Part shown: one piece after another, positions 9,078 to 16,685 of the stretch | How the letters are laid out: every line of letters begins with the position of its first letter | How positions within the stretch are numbered: position 1 is the first letter of the stretch | DNA from: Cyclobacteriaceae bacterium | Lineage (GTDB): Bacteria > Bacteroidota > Bacteroidia > Cytophagales > Cyclobacteriaceae | DNA length: 37,801 nt | Direction: 5' to 3' | Assembly (NCBI GenBank): GCA_022841475.1 | Contig: JALHRJ010000042.1 | Location: 1-37,801 of the forward strand | Translations under genes and position numbers: made by a program | Notes under the pieces: model-generated | The model's database searches: none | Seen by the model: the letters and a program-made list of their open reading frames with translations, nothing else | Told to the model about the DNA's origin: nothing

Positions 9078-9341
9078 TTATTTTTTAAAGATCAAGATCC
9101 TACCGGAGTTAACCTGCCGGTTTCCCAATGAAAAAAGATTGCGTTGAAAATAGCGCTCAGAATTATTCATGGCCTCCACATGGCGGCTTATTTTGGTAAT
9201 AATCTCAGTTACTGACGTCTTCGGCTCAGCCAACAGATAGCCGTAATATCCACCAGGTGTAACATTATCGGTTGAAAAATTAACTTGAAATCGCCCTGAA
9301 TCGAGTTTTTTGCTTTCAATTTTAAACTTAATGGAGTCCAT
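9078..9341 (-). CDS. Hypothetical 87-residue protein preceding the XRE-S24 regulator
   Basis: No family recognised. The protein is basic and soluble, without signal peptide or membrane segment. The N-terminal half looks beta-rich (IKFKIESKKLDSGRFQVNFST) and is followed by a turn NVTPGGYYGYLLAEP and an amphipathic helix TEIITKISRHVEAMN. ATG start at 9341 lies inside the first inverted repeat of the presumed operator. The 3-base gap to the regulator gene implies co-transcription, so it may act with the regulator as antirepressor, partner or target-site modulator; that is a guess from position. Clean coding frame and tight spacing support it as real. Confidence 0.6.
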   Translation of the reverse strand: MDSIKFKIESKKLDSGRFQVNFSTDNVTPGGYYGYLLAEPKTSVTEIITKISRHVEAMNNSERYFQRNLFSLGNRQVNSGRILIFKK

Positions 9342-9361
9342 TGGCTAATAATTTTAGCCAA
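9341..9361. promoter_or_regulatory. Inverted repeat O1, candidate operator
   Basis: Perfect arms TTGGCTAA (9341-9348) and TTAGCCAA (9354-9361) around the spacer TAATT. It covers the start codon of the 87-residue gene and reaches the candidate -7 element. The core CTAA-N5-TTAG recurs in O2, 51 bp away centre to centre. Likely the binding site of the XRE-S24 repressor (inference). Confidence 0.6.
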
Positions 9362-9389
9362 ATAAAGGATTTATCAGTTAAAGTCAAAA
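9359..9389 (-). promoter_or_regulatory. Candidate promoter of the 87-residue/XRE-S24 operon
   Basis: On the minus strand TTTTG (9389-9385) is followed after 18 bases by TTTATTTG (9366-9359), one mismatch from the -7 consensus TAnnTTTG. It lies between the two inverted repeats, with O1 overlapping the -7 side and O2 ending just upstream of the -33 side. Pattern-based only. Confidence 0.35.
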
Positions 9390-9392
9390 TTA

Positions 9393-9411
9393 AAACTAAA
9401 TATTTTAGTTT
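9393..9411. promoter_or_regulatory. Inverted repeat O2, candidate operator at the end of menC
   Basis: Perfect arms AAACTAAA (9393-9400) and TTTAGTTT (9404-9411). Centred the same way as O1, it also reads CTAA-N5-TTAG (spacer ATATT). It overlaps the stop codon of menC (9410-9412). Its AT-rich arms make a terminator less likely than a protein-binding site. Confidence 0.55.
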
Positions 9412-10507
9412 AATCTTCAATTTGACCCCAAAAAGACCCTTTGTAAAGGAGGTTATCCTTTTCAACAATCAGGGGCGAATCAATATTATTAGTGTAAATC
9501 ATACCCGTGCCTAATCCTTGCGGGATTAAAACCGGGTATTGGGCAGTAAACTGAGCTATTGCATTCAACCCGATGTTGCTCTCGAGGGCAGAGGTTATCC
9601 ACCAGCCAATTCCTAATTGTTCAGCGACCTGTATCCATTCGGTACACGAATGAAACCCGCCATGTAACGTGGGCTTTAATATGATGTAGTGCGGATTAAT
9701 ACGAGCGAGTAATTGCTCTTTGGCTGACCGGTCATGAATGCCTATCAGTTCTTCATCGAGTGCTATCGGAATTGGCGACTGGCGACACAACTCCTGCATC
9801 TCTTCCAGCCCGGGCTTAATAGGTTGTTCTATCGAATGAATGTCAAATCGGGCTAGTTCTTTCAATTTATACAAAGCCTCTTCTTTTTTAAATGCTCCGT
9901 TGGCATCCAATCGAATCGTAATTTTATCGCGGAAATATTTTCTGCGGATATATTGAAGTACATCACACTCTTTCTCAAAATCATGGCTGCCTACTTTTAG
10001 TTTGAGGCAGGTAAAACCATCCCGGATTTTGATTTCAATTTGTTGAAGCATGAAATCCAGTCCTCCCATCCAGATTAATCCGTTGATGGGTAAAGGTTTG
10101 CCGGTCACAAACTGGTTTTCAAAAATCAGTTTATTACCACCGTGCATGCAATCCAAAAGTGCGGTTTCAAGTGCAAATACCAACGATGAGTTTTGGTTAG
10201 TACATTCTTCTCCGATCAGGCTTTTTATAAAGTGATTGAGCTCATGTAAGTTTAAAGAAGTAGAAAATGAAACTGACTTTTGGTTGATCGTGGCAATAAT
10301 GCTTTCCAACTGACTTTCGAATTCGGGTCCATGCTCTGGATTTAATCCCGGTAACGGACCGCACTCACCTATTCCAACGCAATCGGAATTAGCATCATCC
10401 CACACTTTAATAAACCAGGAGGTCTTTTCTTTCATGGCACCCCGCGAGGTTCGGGCGTTAAATGAAAATTCAAAAACTCGTTTATGCAGGCTGGCTTTTA
10501 AAGACAT
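9410..10507 (-). CDS. menC: o-succinylbenzoate synthase (enolase superfamily)
   Basis: 365 residues. It dehydrates SHCHC to o-succinylbenzoate, the step between MenD and MenE. All active-site residues of the muconate-lactonizing subgroup are present: Lys169-x-Lys171 in CLKLKVG, metal ligands Asp201 (RLDANGAF), Glu227 (SIEQP) and Asp251 (ALDEELIG), and Lys278 (IILKPTLHGG). The N-terminal capping domain carries GIGECGPLPGLNPEHG. A dipeptide epimerase shares the fold, but proximity to the other men genes favours MenC. It is on the strand opposite menI-F-D-B-E, and its 3' end meets the O2 repeat of the regulator operon. Confidence 0.88.
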   Translation of the reverse strand: MSLKASLHKRVFEFSFNARTSRGAMKEKTSWFIKVWDDANSDCVGIGECGPLPGLNPEHGPEFESQLESIIATINQKSVSFSTSLNLHELNHFIKSLIGEECTNQNSSLVFALETALLDCMHGGNKLIFENQFVTGKPLPINGLIWMGGLDFMLQQIEIKIRDGFTCLKLKVGSHDFEKECDVLQYIRRKYFRDKITIRLDANGAFKKEEALYKLKELARFDIHSIEQPIKPGLEEMQELCRQSPIPIALDEELIGIHDRSAKEQLLARINPHYIILKPTLHGGFHSCTEWIQVAEQLGIGWWITSALESNIGLNAIAQFTAQYPVLIPQGLGTGMIYTNNIDSPLIVEKDNLLYKGSFWGQIED

Positions 10508-10594
10508 GCTTCGAACTCAAAGGGTTAACAATCAGGCTGTGAAGATCAATATTTAAAACAAACTTTGCACATGGTAATCACCGTGCTGACTTAA

Positions 10595-10602
10595 TACCTT
10601 TG
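10595..10602 (+). promoter_or_regulatory. Candidate -7 element of queA
   Basis: TACCTTTG fits the Bacteroidota consensus TAnnTTTG exactly and ends 17 bases before the queA ATG. A convincing -33 element at 19-21 bases upstream was not seen. Confidence 0.35.
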
Positions 10603-10619
10603 GCCAAAATTCCGGTTCT

Positions 10620-11810
10620 ATGGATCAATCCATTCTCATGAAGGATTTTTGGTATGACTTGGCACCCGAACGGATTGCGCAATATCCCCTAGCGGAGCGC
10701 GATCAATCGCGGTTATTGGTTTTTAAGAACGGAGTAATTGAACACAAACTGTTCACTCAGGTAACTGAATTTCTTCCATCACAGAGCACGTTGTTTTTTA
10801 ACGATACCAGGGTAATCCCCGCGCGTTTGTTCTTTCAAAAAGAGACGGGTGCAATCATTGAAATCTTTTTGCTCAATCCAATTTCACCTTCTTCATTAGT
10901 ACAGCAGGCCATGGAAACCACCTCTGGTTCGCAATGGCATTGTACGATTGGTAATCTTAAACGTTGGCCGGAAAAAACAACCCTAACAACCAAGTCTGGT
11001 GACATAAAAATTCAGGCTTCCCTGATCAATCGCGAACAAGGAATCGTAGAATTTTCGTGGCAACCGGATTCAAAGACTTTTGCCGAGGTAATCTCCCAAA
11101 TCGGAGTCACCCCGTTACCACCTTATCTGAATCGTAAGGCAGAGCGGGGTGACAAGGACACCTATCAAACCGTGTATTCACATCACGAAGGTGCAGTAGC
11201 TGCCCCCACCGCAGGATTGCATTTTACCTCCAGGATGCTGGATGAACTGAAATCAAAAGGACATTCCATTGAGTTTCTCACCTTGCATGTAAGTGCGGGA
11301 ACATTCCAACCTGTGAAGGCTGAAAATGCGGCAGACCACACGATGCACAAAGAGCAAATCATCATCACAAAAAAAAATATTGAAGCCCTGTTGTCCGCCA
11401 AATCCATCATGGCGGTTGGAACAACCTCTCTCAGGACCTTAGAAAGCCTTTACTGGTATGGGGTCAAATTAATGCAGCGAACGGATTTGTCATTTCAGAT
11501 CTTTCAGGAAGACCCCTACCGTTTACCAACCCATTACACGAAACAACAGGCGCTGGAACGGGTATTACAAGTCATGGAAGCAAATGATAATGATCACCTT
11601 ACCGGTGAAACTTCTATTTTTATCATGCCCGGGTATTCGCTTAAACTGGTTGATGGGTTGATTACCAACTTCCACCAGCCCGGCTCAACATTGATACTCT
11701 TGGTTGCCGCCTTTGTCGGACCCGATTGGAGAAAAATCTACCAACAGGCACTGGAAAACAACTATCGATTTCTTAGTTATGGGGACAGCTCACTCCTTTT
11801 TAGAAATTAG
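10620..11810 (+). CDS. queA: S-adenosylmethionine:tRNA ribosyltransferase-isomerase
   Basis: 396 residues; moves the ribosyl part of SAM onto preQ1 in tRNA to give epoxyqueuosine. Family blocks occur in order: FWYDLAPERIAQYPLAERDQSRLLV at the N-terminus, LFFNDTRVIPARL, GVTPLPPYLNRKAERGDKDTYQTVYS, AAPTAGLHFTSRMLDEL, LTLHVSAGTFQPVKA, ITNFHQPGSTLILLVAAFVG, and the C-terminal YRFLSYGDSSLLF. Start chosen at ATG 10620; an ATG six codons later (MKDFWYDL) would match the usual family start equally well. Monocistronic by position: divergent from menC and followed by a 261-base gap with a terminator-like hairpin. Confidence 0.96.
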   Translation: MDQSILMKDFWYDLAPERIAQYPLAERDQSRLLVFKNGVIEHKLFTQVTEFLPSQSTLFFNDTRVIPARLFFQKETGAIIEIFLLNPISPSSLVQQAMETTSGSQWHCTIGNLKRWPEKTTLTTKSGDIKIQASLINREQGIVEFSWQPDSKTFAEVISQIGVTPLPPYLNRKAERGDKDTYQTVYSHHEGAVAAPTAGLHFTSRMLDELKSKGHSIEFLTLHVSAGTFQPVKAENAADHTMHKEQIIITKKNIEALLSAKSIMAVGTTSLRTLESLYWYGVKLMQRTDLSFQIFQEDPYRLPTHYTKQQALERVLQVMEANDNDHLTGETSIFIMPGYSLKLVDGLITNFHQPGSTLILLVAAFVGPDWRKIYQQALENNYRFLSYGDSSLLFRN

Positions 11811-11947
11811 GGCATCCCTGAAGCCATCTGCTTCTCTACTTTAACACAAAAAGTTTACCTTCTGACTGTTAGATGGTAACGATCAACACTGCTTACTATT
11901 TGGGGTATTCAGCATATCCATAAGGTGCTAATTTCGATAAGTAGCGA

Positions 11948-11968
11948 ACCTGTTTTCAGGTATTTTTT
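11948..11968 (+). terminator. Probable terminator in the gap after queA
   Basis: Stem ACCTG/CAGGT with a TTTT loop followed by ATTTTTT (11962-11968). The stem is only 5 bp, so it is weak. It is the one terminator-like structure in the 11811-12071 gap; nothing else was recognised there apart from AT-rich sequence expected to hold the promoter of the next operon. Confidence 0.4.
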
Positions 11969-12071
11969 AGCAAGTATCTATTAATCAAGCATAAGTATTC
12001 ATGAAATGAACTCTTAATTGAATAGGATTTTCCGTTGAAATGTGTAAAATTTAAACGCTAAACCCCCTAAT

Positions 12072-15000
12072 ATGCTCTCAAGGCTTTGGAATTTATTGGA
12101 CGTTCAGCCCGAAGAAGAAGGCCCCGTTGGATTATTATTGGCTATCAGTTTCTTGATGGGGTTATTTCTGGCAACTGTAGCCGTGGCTTCCCAATCCCTG
12201 TTTTTAGAGCATTTTGATGAGAAATACCAATTACCAGTTGCCCTTGCCATCTCAGGAGGACTCGGGATTTTAATCACCATCTTCTATAATTTTTTACAAG
12301 GTCGCATACCCTTTACAGCCCTCGCCACCGCCAATCTGTTTATTGTAATCGCGCTGACAGCCTTCATTGAATTTGGAGAAAAGTATGTGCAGGACACTGA
12401 TTATCTGTTTTTTTTCGGATTTACCCTGATTCTACCCTTCACCTTTGTTACACAGCTCATTTTCTGGGGTTCCTTTAACCGGATGTTTAATGTGCGCGTG
12501 GCCAAGCGTATAATTGGTAGCGTTAGTATCGGAACTGACATAGCTGCAATTCTAGCTTTCTTTACTATCCCCATCTTATTGAATTATGGGCTTGAAATCG
12601 AATCTCTTTATACCATCGGTCTGGTGAGTGTAGTAGGCTATCTGGTCTTATTCTTTGTATTATCTCAGAAATACCTCACCAAAGGTAGAACAGCTATTAA
12701 AAGTGAATCTGAGATCAAAAAATTATCGGTTGGTCAGTTTCTTTCACATCGGTACATCTTATCGCTTTCCTTGTTCATTATTGTTTCAATGGTGGCCTTG
12801 CGTTTTGTTGATTATTCCTTTTATAATGCCTCATCAATACAATTTCCTGAAAGTAAAAGTCTGGCTAGTTTCCTCAGTCTTTTTGAGGCTACCGTAGTTA
12901 TTTTCAGTTTCCTCTTTTCAACATTTGCCACAGACCGCATCAATCAGGACTATGGATTACGGGTATCACTCCTGATCAATCCTCTACTGTTGATTTTATT
13001 TACTGCTTCGGCATTTTTACTCGGGTCCTATTTTGGATTTGATCTCTCCTCAGGAACCGGAAGTAATATTATATTCTTCTTTATTGCTGTGGCGATGAGT
13101 AAACTATTTATCAACTCACTTCGCGAAGCCCTCGATAATCCAACGTTCAAATTCTTTTATGTCCCCATCGATCGCTCAATAAGTATTGATGCCCAAACAA
13201 AAATTGAAGGATTTGTCACCGCATTAGCCAGTGCTGTTGCCGGGGGGTTAATCGTTCTCGTAAATCAGTTTGAAGTTTTCTCAGTCCTTTCCATTACACT
13301 TTTCACCCTTCCCGTATTGGTTATCTGGTATTGGGTATCCAACCGGATGTATCACGGCTATCGCGAAACGCTCCAGAGTTCCCTGATCAAGAATAAATCA
13401 TCTGTAAAAAAGAACCTTGTAAAAGAATATACGATGGACAGCGTACTTGAAAAAGAAGTGCGCAGCACCACCGAGGAAAAAATTATTTACGGTCTGAAGC
13501 TGATGGAGAAACTGGAACCAGCACTGTATGAAAGTTCTCTGCTTCAGCTGACAAAAAGTAATTCTAAAAAGATCTCACAATTTGCTCAAAAGAAAATTCA
13601 GGATCTGGGCATCCAATCCAGTGACAACGAAATTCGGGGGCTTGCCACACAGGCGGCCGGCTTGGCTGAGGACAGCGACTTGCTCTCTATACCCATAGAG
13701 AAACTGATGAAATTGAGTAAGTCGGTAAAACAAGCGGATCGCTTATTGGCCGCGAAACTCATGCGCAAACTCACCAACCAAAAGACCATCTTCATTTTGT
13801 TGGAATTGATGCGCGATGCCGATCCGAAAGTAAGAACGGAAGCACTTTTAACCGCAAGAAAAGTAAAGAGACCCGAAACCTGGAATGTGCTGATTGAATT
13901 GCTCTCCTCACCCATGTATGCGCACCAGGCAGCTTCCGCATTAAAGGAAGCAGGCGAACCCGTGTTGCCTATATTGGAAACTGCCTTTCATAAGTCGGGA
14001 CAGAATGATTTGATCATGCTCAAGCTCATACAGATCATAGGGCATATTCCCGGCAAGGAAAGTTTGCAGTTGCTTTGGAAAAAAATAGACTACCCGGATA
14101 AAAGAATTGTCAAGCAGATTTTATACTCCTTGCGATATATAAATTACCGGGCTACGGGCCGGGAAGCACTTGCGATTAAAGACTTACTCGATACGGAGAT
14201 GAGTAAAACCTTGTGGAACCTGGCTTCGCTGCACGAACTTCCCGATGAACCACATTATGCCTACTTAAAAGATGCATTGCGTGAAGAAATTAGAGACAAT
14301 TACGATCACTTGAGTTTGCTGTTGTCATTAGAGTACGATCCGGAATCCGTTCAATTGGTAAAAGAAAATATTGAGATCGGAACACCCGACAGTGTTCAGT
14401 ATGCGCTTGAACTTTTAGATCTCTTCATTGATCAGGACCTGAAACCAAAACTGATTCCATTACTGGATGATACAACAACCCCTCAGAAATTAGAGAAGCT
14501 TCAAACATTCTTCCCACGGGAAACCTATAATCCGATTCAGGTAATCAATTACATACTGAACCGCGATTTTAATTTTAACAACCGCTGGACGAAAGTGTGT
14601 GCCATATATGCCACTGCGTATATTCCAAATTTCAGAATCAGTCGTGGGTTAATCAGTCAGATGTTTAACAACGATAAACTTTTGCAAGAAACTACTGCCT
14701 GGGTAATCTATAATAAAGACCGGGCTGCTTATCAAACAATTGCAGACAGACTCCCGTACAAAGACAAAAAATTCCTGGACTCATCCATTGAAAACAACCA
14801 ATTACTCGATGGGTTGGACGATGGTTTCTTTCTCTTTATAGAGATGATATTGCATATTAAGAATATCCCGGTGTTTCGTCATATTCAAGGAAAAGTATTG
14901 AGTGATTTATCAGATAAAATTATTCCTGTAACCTTAAAACCAAATGAAAAATTAACGGTTGCCGATACCCAAGACATGCCCATTCTTATTATGGCGCATG

Positions 15001-15239
15001 GTGTAGCCGTATTAAAAAACCAGGATCAGGAAGTAATGCAAATGAAACCGGGCGATGTCTTTGGTGATTTATTTCAGGAAGGACCCACCCCGGTGATTAC
15101 CGAGGCGGTGGCCATTGAACGTACAGTAATTTTAAAAATAAATCTCATCGACTTCTATTTTGTTCTGGCCAACCATCATGAATTGGCGCAGGGCCTTATC
15201 CATAATATTACTGAGAAAGAAACCCAACAACCCGTATAA
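12072..15239 (+). CDS. NTT/MFS-like membrane protein fused to HEAT repeats and a cyclic-nucleotide-binding domain
   Basis: 1055 residues with three parts. Residues about 15-430 are polytopic, with some 11-12 hydrophobic segments; KFFYVPIDRSISIDAQTKIEGF resembles the ATP/ADP (NTT/TLC) carrier group. Residues about 470-900 are helical HEAT-like repeats (LLAAKLMRKLTNQKTIFILLELMRDADPKVRTEALL). Residues about 930-1045 form a cNMP-binding beta-roll (LKPNEKLTVADTQDMPILIMAHGVAVL, MKPGDVFGDLFQEG). The cNMP phosphate-cassette Arg is not obvious, so ligand binding is uncertain. It may transport nucleotides or act as a membrane receptor; transport is not shown. ATG start, 15 bases before the triple-TIR gene: likely first gene of the 17-kb operon. 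Confidence 0.75.
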   Translation: MLSRLWNLLDVQPEEEGPVGLLLAISFLMGLFLATVAVASQSLFLEHFDEKYQLPVALAISGGLGILITIFYNFLQGRIPFTALATANLFIVIALTAFIEFGEKYVQDTDYLFFFGFTLILPFTFVTQLIFWGSFNRMFNVRVAKRIIGSVSIGTDIAAILAFFTIPILLNYGLEIESLYTIGLVSVVGYLVLFFVLSQKYLTKGRTAIKSESEIKKLSVGQFLSHRYILSLSLFIIVSMVALRFVDYSFYNASSIQFPESKSLASFLSLFEATVVIFSFLFSTFATDRINQDYGLRVSLLINPLLLILFTASAFLLGSYFGFDLSSGTGSNIIFFFIAVAMSKLFINSLREALDNPTFKFFYVPIDRSISIDAQTKIEGFVTALASAVAGGLIVLVNQFEVFSVLSITLFTLPVLVIWYWVSNRMYHGYRETLQSSLIKNKSSVKKNLVKEYTMDSVLEKEVRSTTEEKIIYGLKLMEKLEPALYESSLLQLTKSNSKKISQFAQKKIQDLGIQSSDNEIRGLATQAAGLAEDSDLLSIPIEKLMKLSKSVKQADRLLAAKLMRKLTNQKTIFILLELMRDADPKVRTEALLTARKVKRPETWNVLIELLSSPMYAHQAASALKEAGEPVLPILETAFHKSGQNDLIMLKLIQIIGHIPGKESLQLLWKKIDYPDKRIVKQILYSLRYINYRATGREALAIKDLLDTEMSKTLWNLASLHELPDEPHYAYLKDALREEIRDNYDHLSLLLSLEYDPESVQLVKENIEIGTPDSVQYALELLDLFIDQDLKPKLIPLLDDTTTPQKLEKLQTFFPRETYNPIQVINYILNRDFNFNNRWTKVCAIYATAYIPNFRISRGLISQMFNNDKLLQETTAWVIYNKDRAAYQTIADRLPYKDKKFLDSSIENNQLLDGLDDGFFLFIEMILHIKNIPVFRHIQGKVLSDLSDKIIPVTLKPNEKLTVADTQDMPILIMAHGVAVLKNQDQEVMQMKPGDVFGDLFQEGPTPVITEAVAIERTVILKINLIDFYFVLANHHELAQGLIHNITEKETQQPV

Positions 15240-15254
15240 CCTAACTCGCTGAAC

Positions 15255-16682
15255 ATGGCCTTTGAAATTGATGTATTAATAACCTTCGCAGAAAAAGATA
15301 ATGAAGCCGCTCAAAAAAGTGAGCAGGGTTGGGTATCCCAATTCAAAAAGTTTCTGGAACTGATGCTGCTGCAGGTGTTAGGTTCCAAACCGAACATCGT
15401 TCTAAAATCTGAATTTGATACGGCCACCGCACCAGCGCTGAACAACGCGGCCATTTTAGTAGCCGTGCTAACCAAAGATTTTGTTCAATCGGGCCGTTGC
15501 CTGGATAATGTAGAAACTTTTTACAAAGCTGCTTCCAGTTCGAAAATCAATCGGGTATTCAAAGTCATGAAGGCGCCACTGACAGTACAAGAGCAACCTC
15601 CTCGCCTGCGCGACCTGATCGGGTACGATATGTATCAGCTCGACACTGAAACCGGGATTGAAAAAGAATACTCCGACTTCTTTAGCCAGGAGGCAGAAAA
15701 ACAGTATTGGATGAAGTTGGTGGATCTGGCCTATGATATTCACGATGCGTTGATGATCCTGAATGAAGGTGACATCAAATCAGAAGTAAAAAATATTTAT
15801 AAAAGAAAATCGATTTACCTCGCTGAAACGGGTCATGATCTTTCTGTTCAGCGCAACATCATCAAGCGCGAGTTACAACGCCATGGATACATTGTGTTTC
15901 CAAAAAATACATTGCCTACACAGATCAATGAGGTAGAGCGCGAAGTAAAGAGAGATCTGGAAGAATGTAGTTTGTCTATACATTTGATCGGTAGCGCCTA
16001 TGGCGAAATTCCGGAAGGCGCTGAGCGTTCTATTGTGGACATTCAAAATAAACTTGCTGCCGAAACCGCTCTTTCAAAAAAACAAAGCAAACAGGAATTT
16101 TCACGACTTATTTGGATTTCGCAAAACCTGAAAAACGCCAGCGATAAACAGAAATCTTTTATCGATACCATCAAACGCGATACCGAAGCTCAGGAAGGTG
16201 CTGAGATTCTTCAGAATCCTCTCGAAGACTTTAAGAATATCATGCGCGAAGAACTTCTTGAATCGCAAGAGCGCAAAAGCGTTGACGAGAGTGGTGGAAA
16301 ATTCATTTACCTGGTACATGATAAAATTGACGACAGTGCCGTGCGGCCGTTCCGTGAAGTAATTGAAAAATCAGGCTTCAAAGTATTGATCCCTGCCTTT
16401 GAAGGCGAATTGCTCGAAGTGCGTAAGCAGCATATCGAAAACCTAAGAAATTTTGATGGTGCCATTATCTTCAAAGGAAAAGTAAATGATCAATGGGTGC
16501 GCATGAAAGTACTTGACTTACTCAAGGCCCCTGGCTTTGGCCGGAAGAAACCTATTCAGGGTAAAGCCATCGTGGGTTCCGGACTAGACAATTTCAAAAA
16601 TCAAAATATGACCCTCATCTCCGGTGATACAAACCGATCGCTGGAGACTTTGAAAAATTTTTTACAAGAAATTAACGCTTAA
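15255..16682 (+). CDS. Protein with three tandem TIR/DUF4062-like domains
   Basis: 475 residues, cytoplasmic. Domain 1 (about 1-165) starts FEIDVLITFAEKDNEAA, a TIR beta-A strand, and has ILVAVLTKDFVQSGRCLDNVETF where a TIR NADase would have S-x-x-C-x-x-E; the nearest Glu (87) is two places late. Domain 2 (about 184-330) is DUF4062-like: SIYLAETGHDLSVQRNIIKREL, then SIHLIGSAYGEIPEGAERSIVDIQ. Domain 3 (about 349-475) again has a flavodoxin-like TIR fold: KFIYLVHDKIDDSAVRPFREVIEKSG, GAIIFKGKVNDQWVRMKVLDL. A clear catalytic Glu is lacking in domains 2 and 3, so scaffold or receptor-coupling use is as likely as NAD cleavage. It lies 3 bases before the nSTAND gene, with which it probably works. 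Fold assignment by pattern; no enzymatic role claimed. Confidence 0.75.
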   Translation: MAFEIDVLITFAEKDNEAAQKSEQGWVSQFKKFLELMLLQVLGSKPNIVLKSEFDTATAPALNNAAILVAVLTKDFVQSGRCLDNVETFYKAASSSKINRVFKVMKAPLTVQEQPPRLRDLIGYDMYQLDTETGIEKEYSDFFSQEAEKQYWMKLVDLAYDIHDALMILNEGDIKSEVKNIYKRKSIYLAETGHDLSVQRNIIKRELQRHGYIVFPKNTLPTQINEVEREVKRDLEECSLSIHLIGSAYGEIPEGAERSIVDIQNKLAAETALSKKQSKQEFSRLIWISQNLKNASDKQKSFIDTIKRDTEAQEGAEILQNPLEDFKNIMREELLESQERKSVDESGGKFIYLVHDKIDDSAVRPFREVIEKSGFKVLIPAFEGELLEVRKQHIENLRNFDGAIIFKGKVNDQWVRMKVLDLLKAPGFGRKKPIQGKAIVGSGLDNFKNQNMTLISGDTNRSLETLKNFLQEINA

Positions 16683-16685
16683 GTT

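Noticed and set aside
8289..9341. Prophage remnant around the CI/LexA-like regulator
   Set aside because: No integrase, phage structural gene or attachment repeat is nearby; flanking genes are menaquinone synthesis genes.
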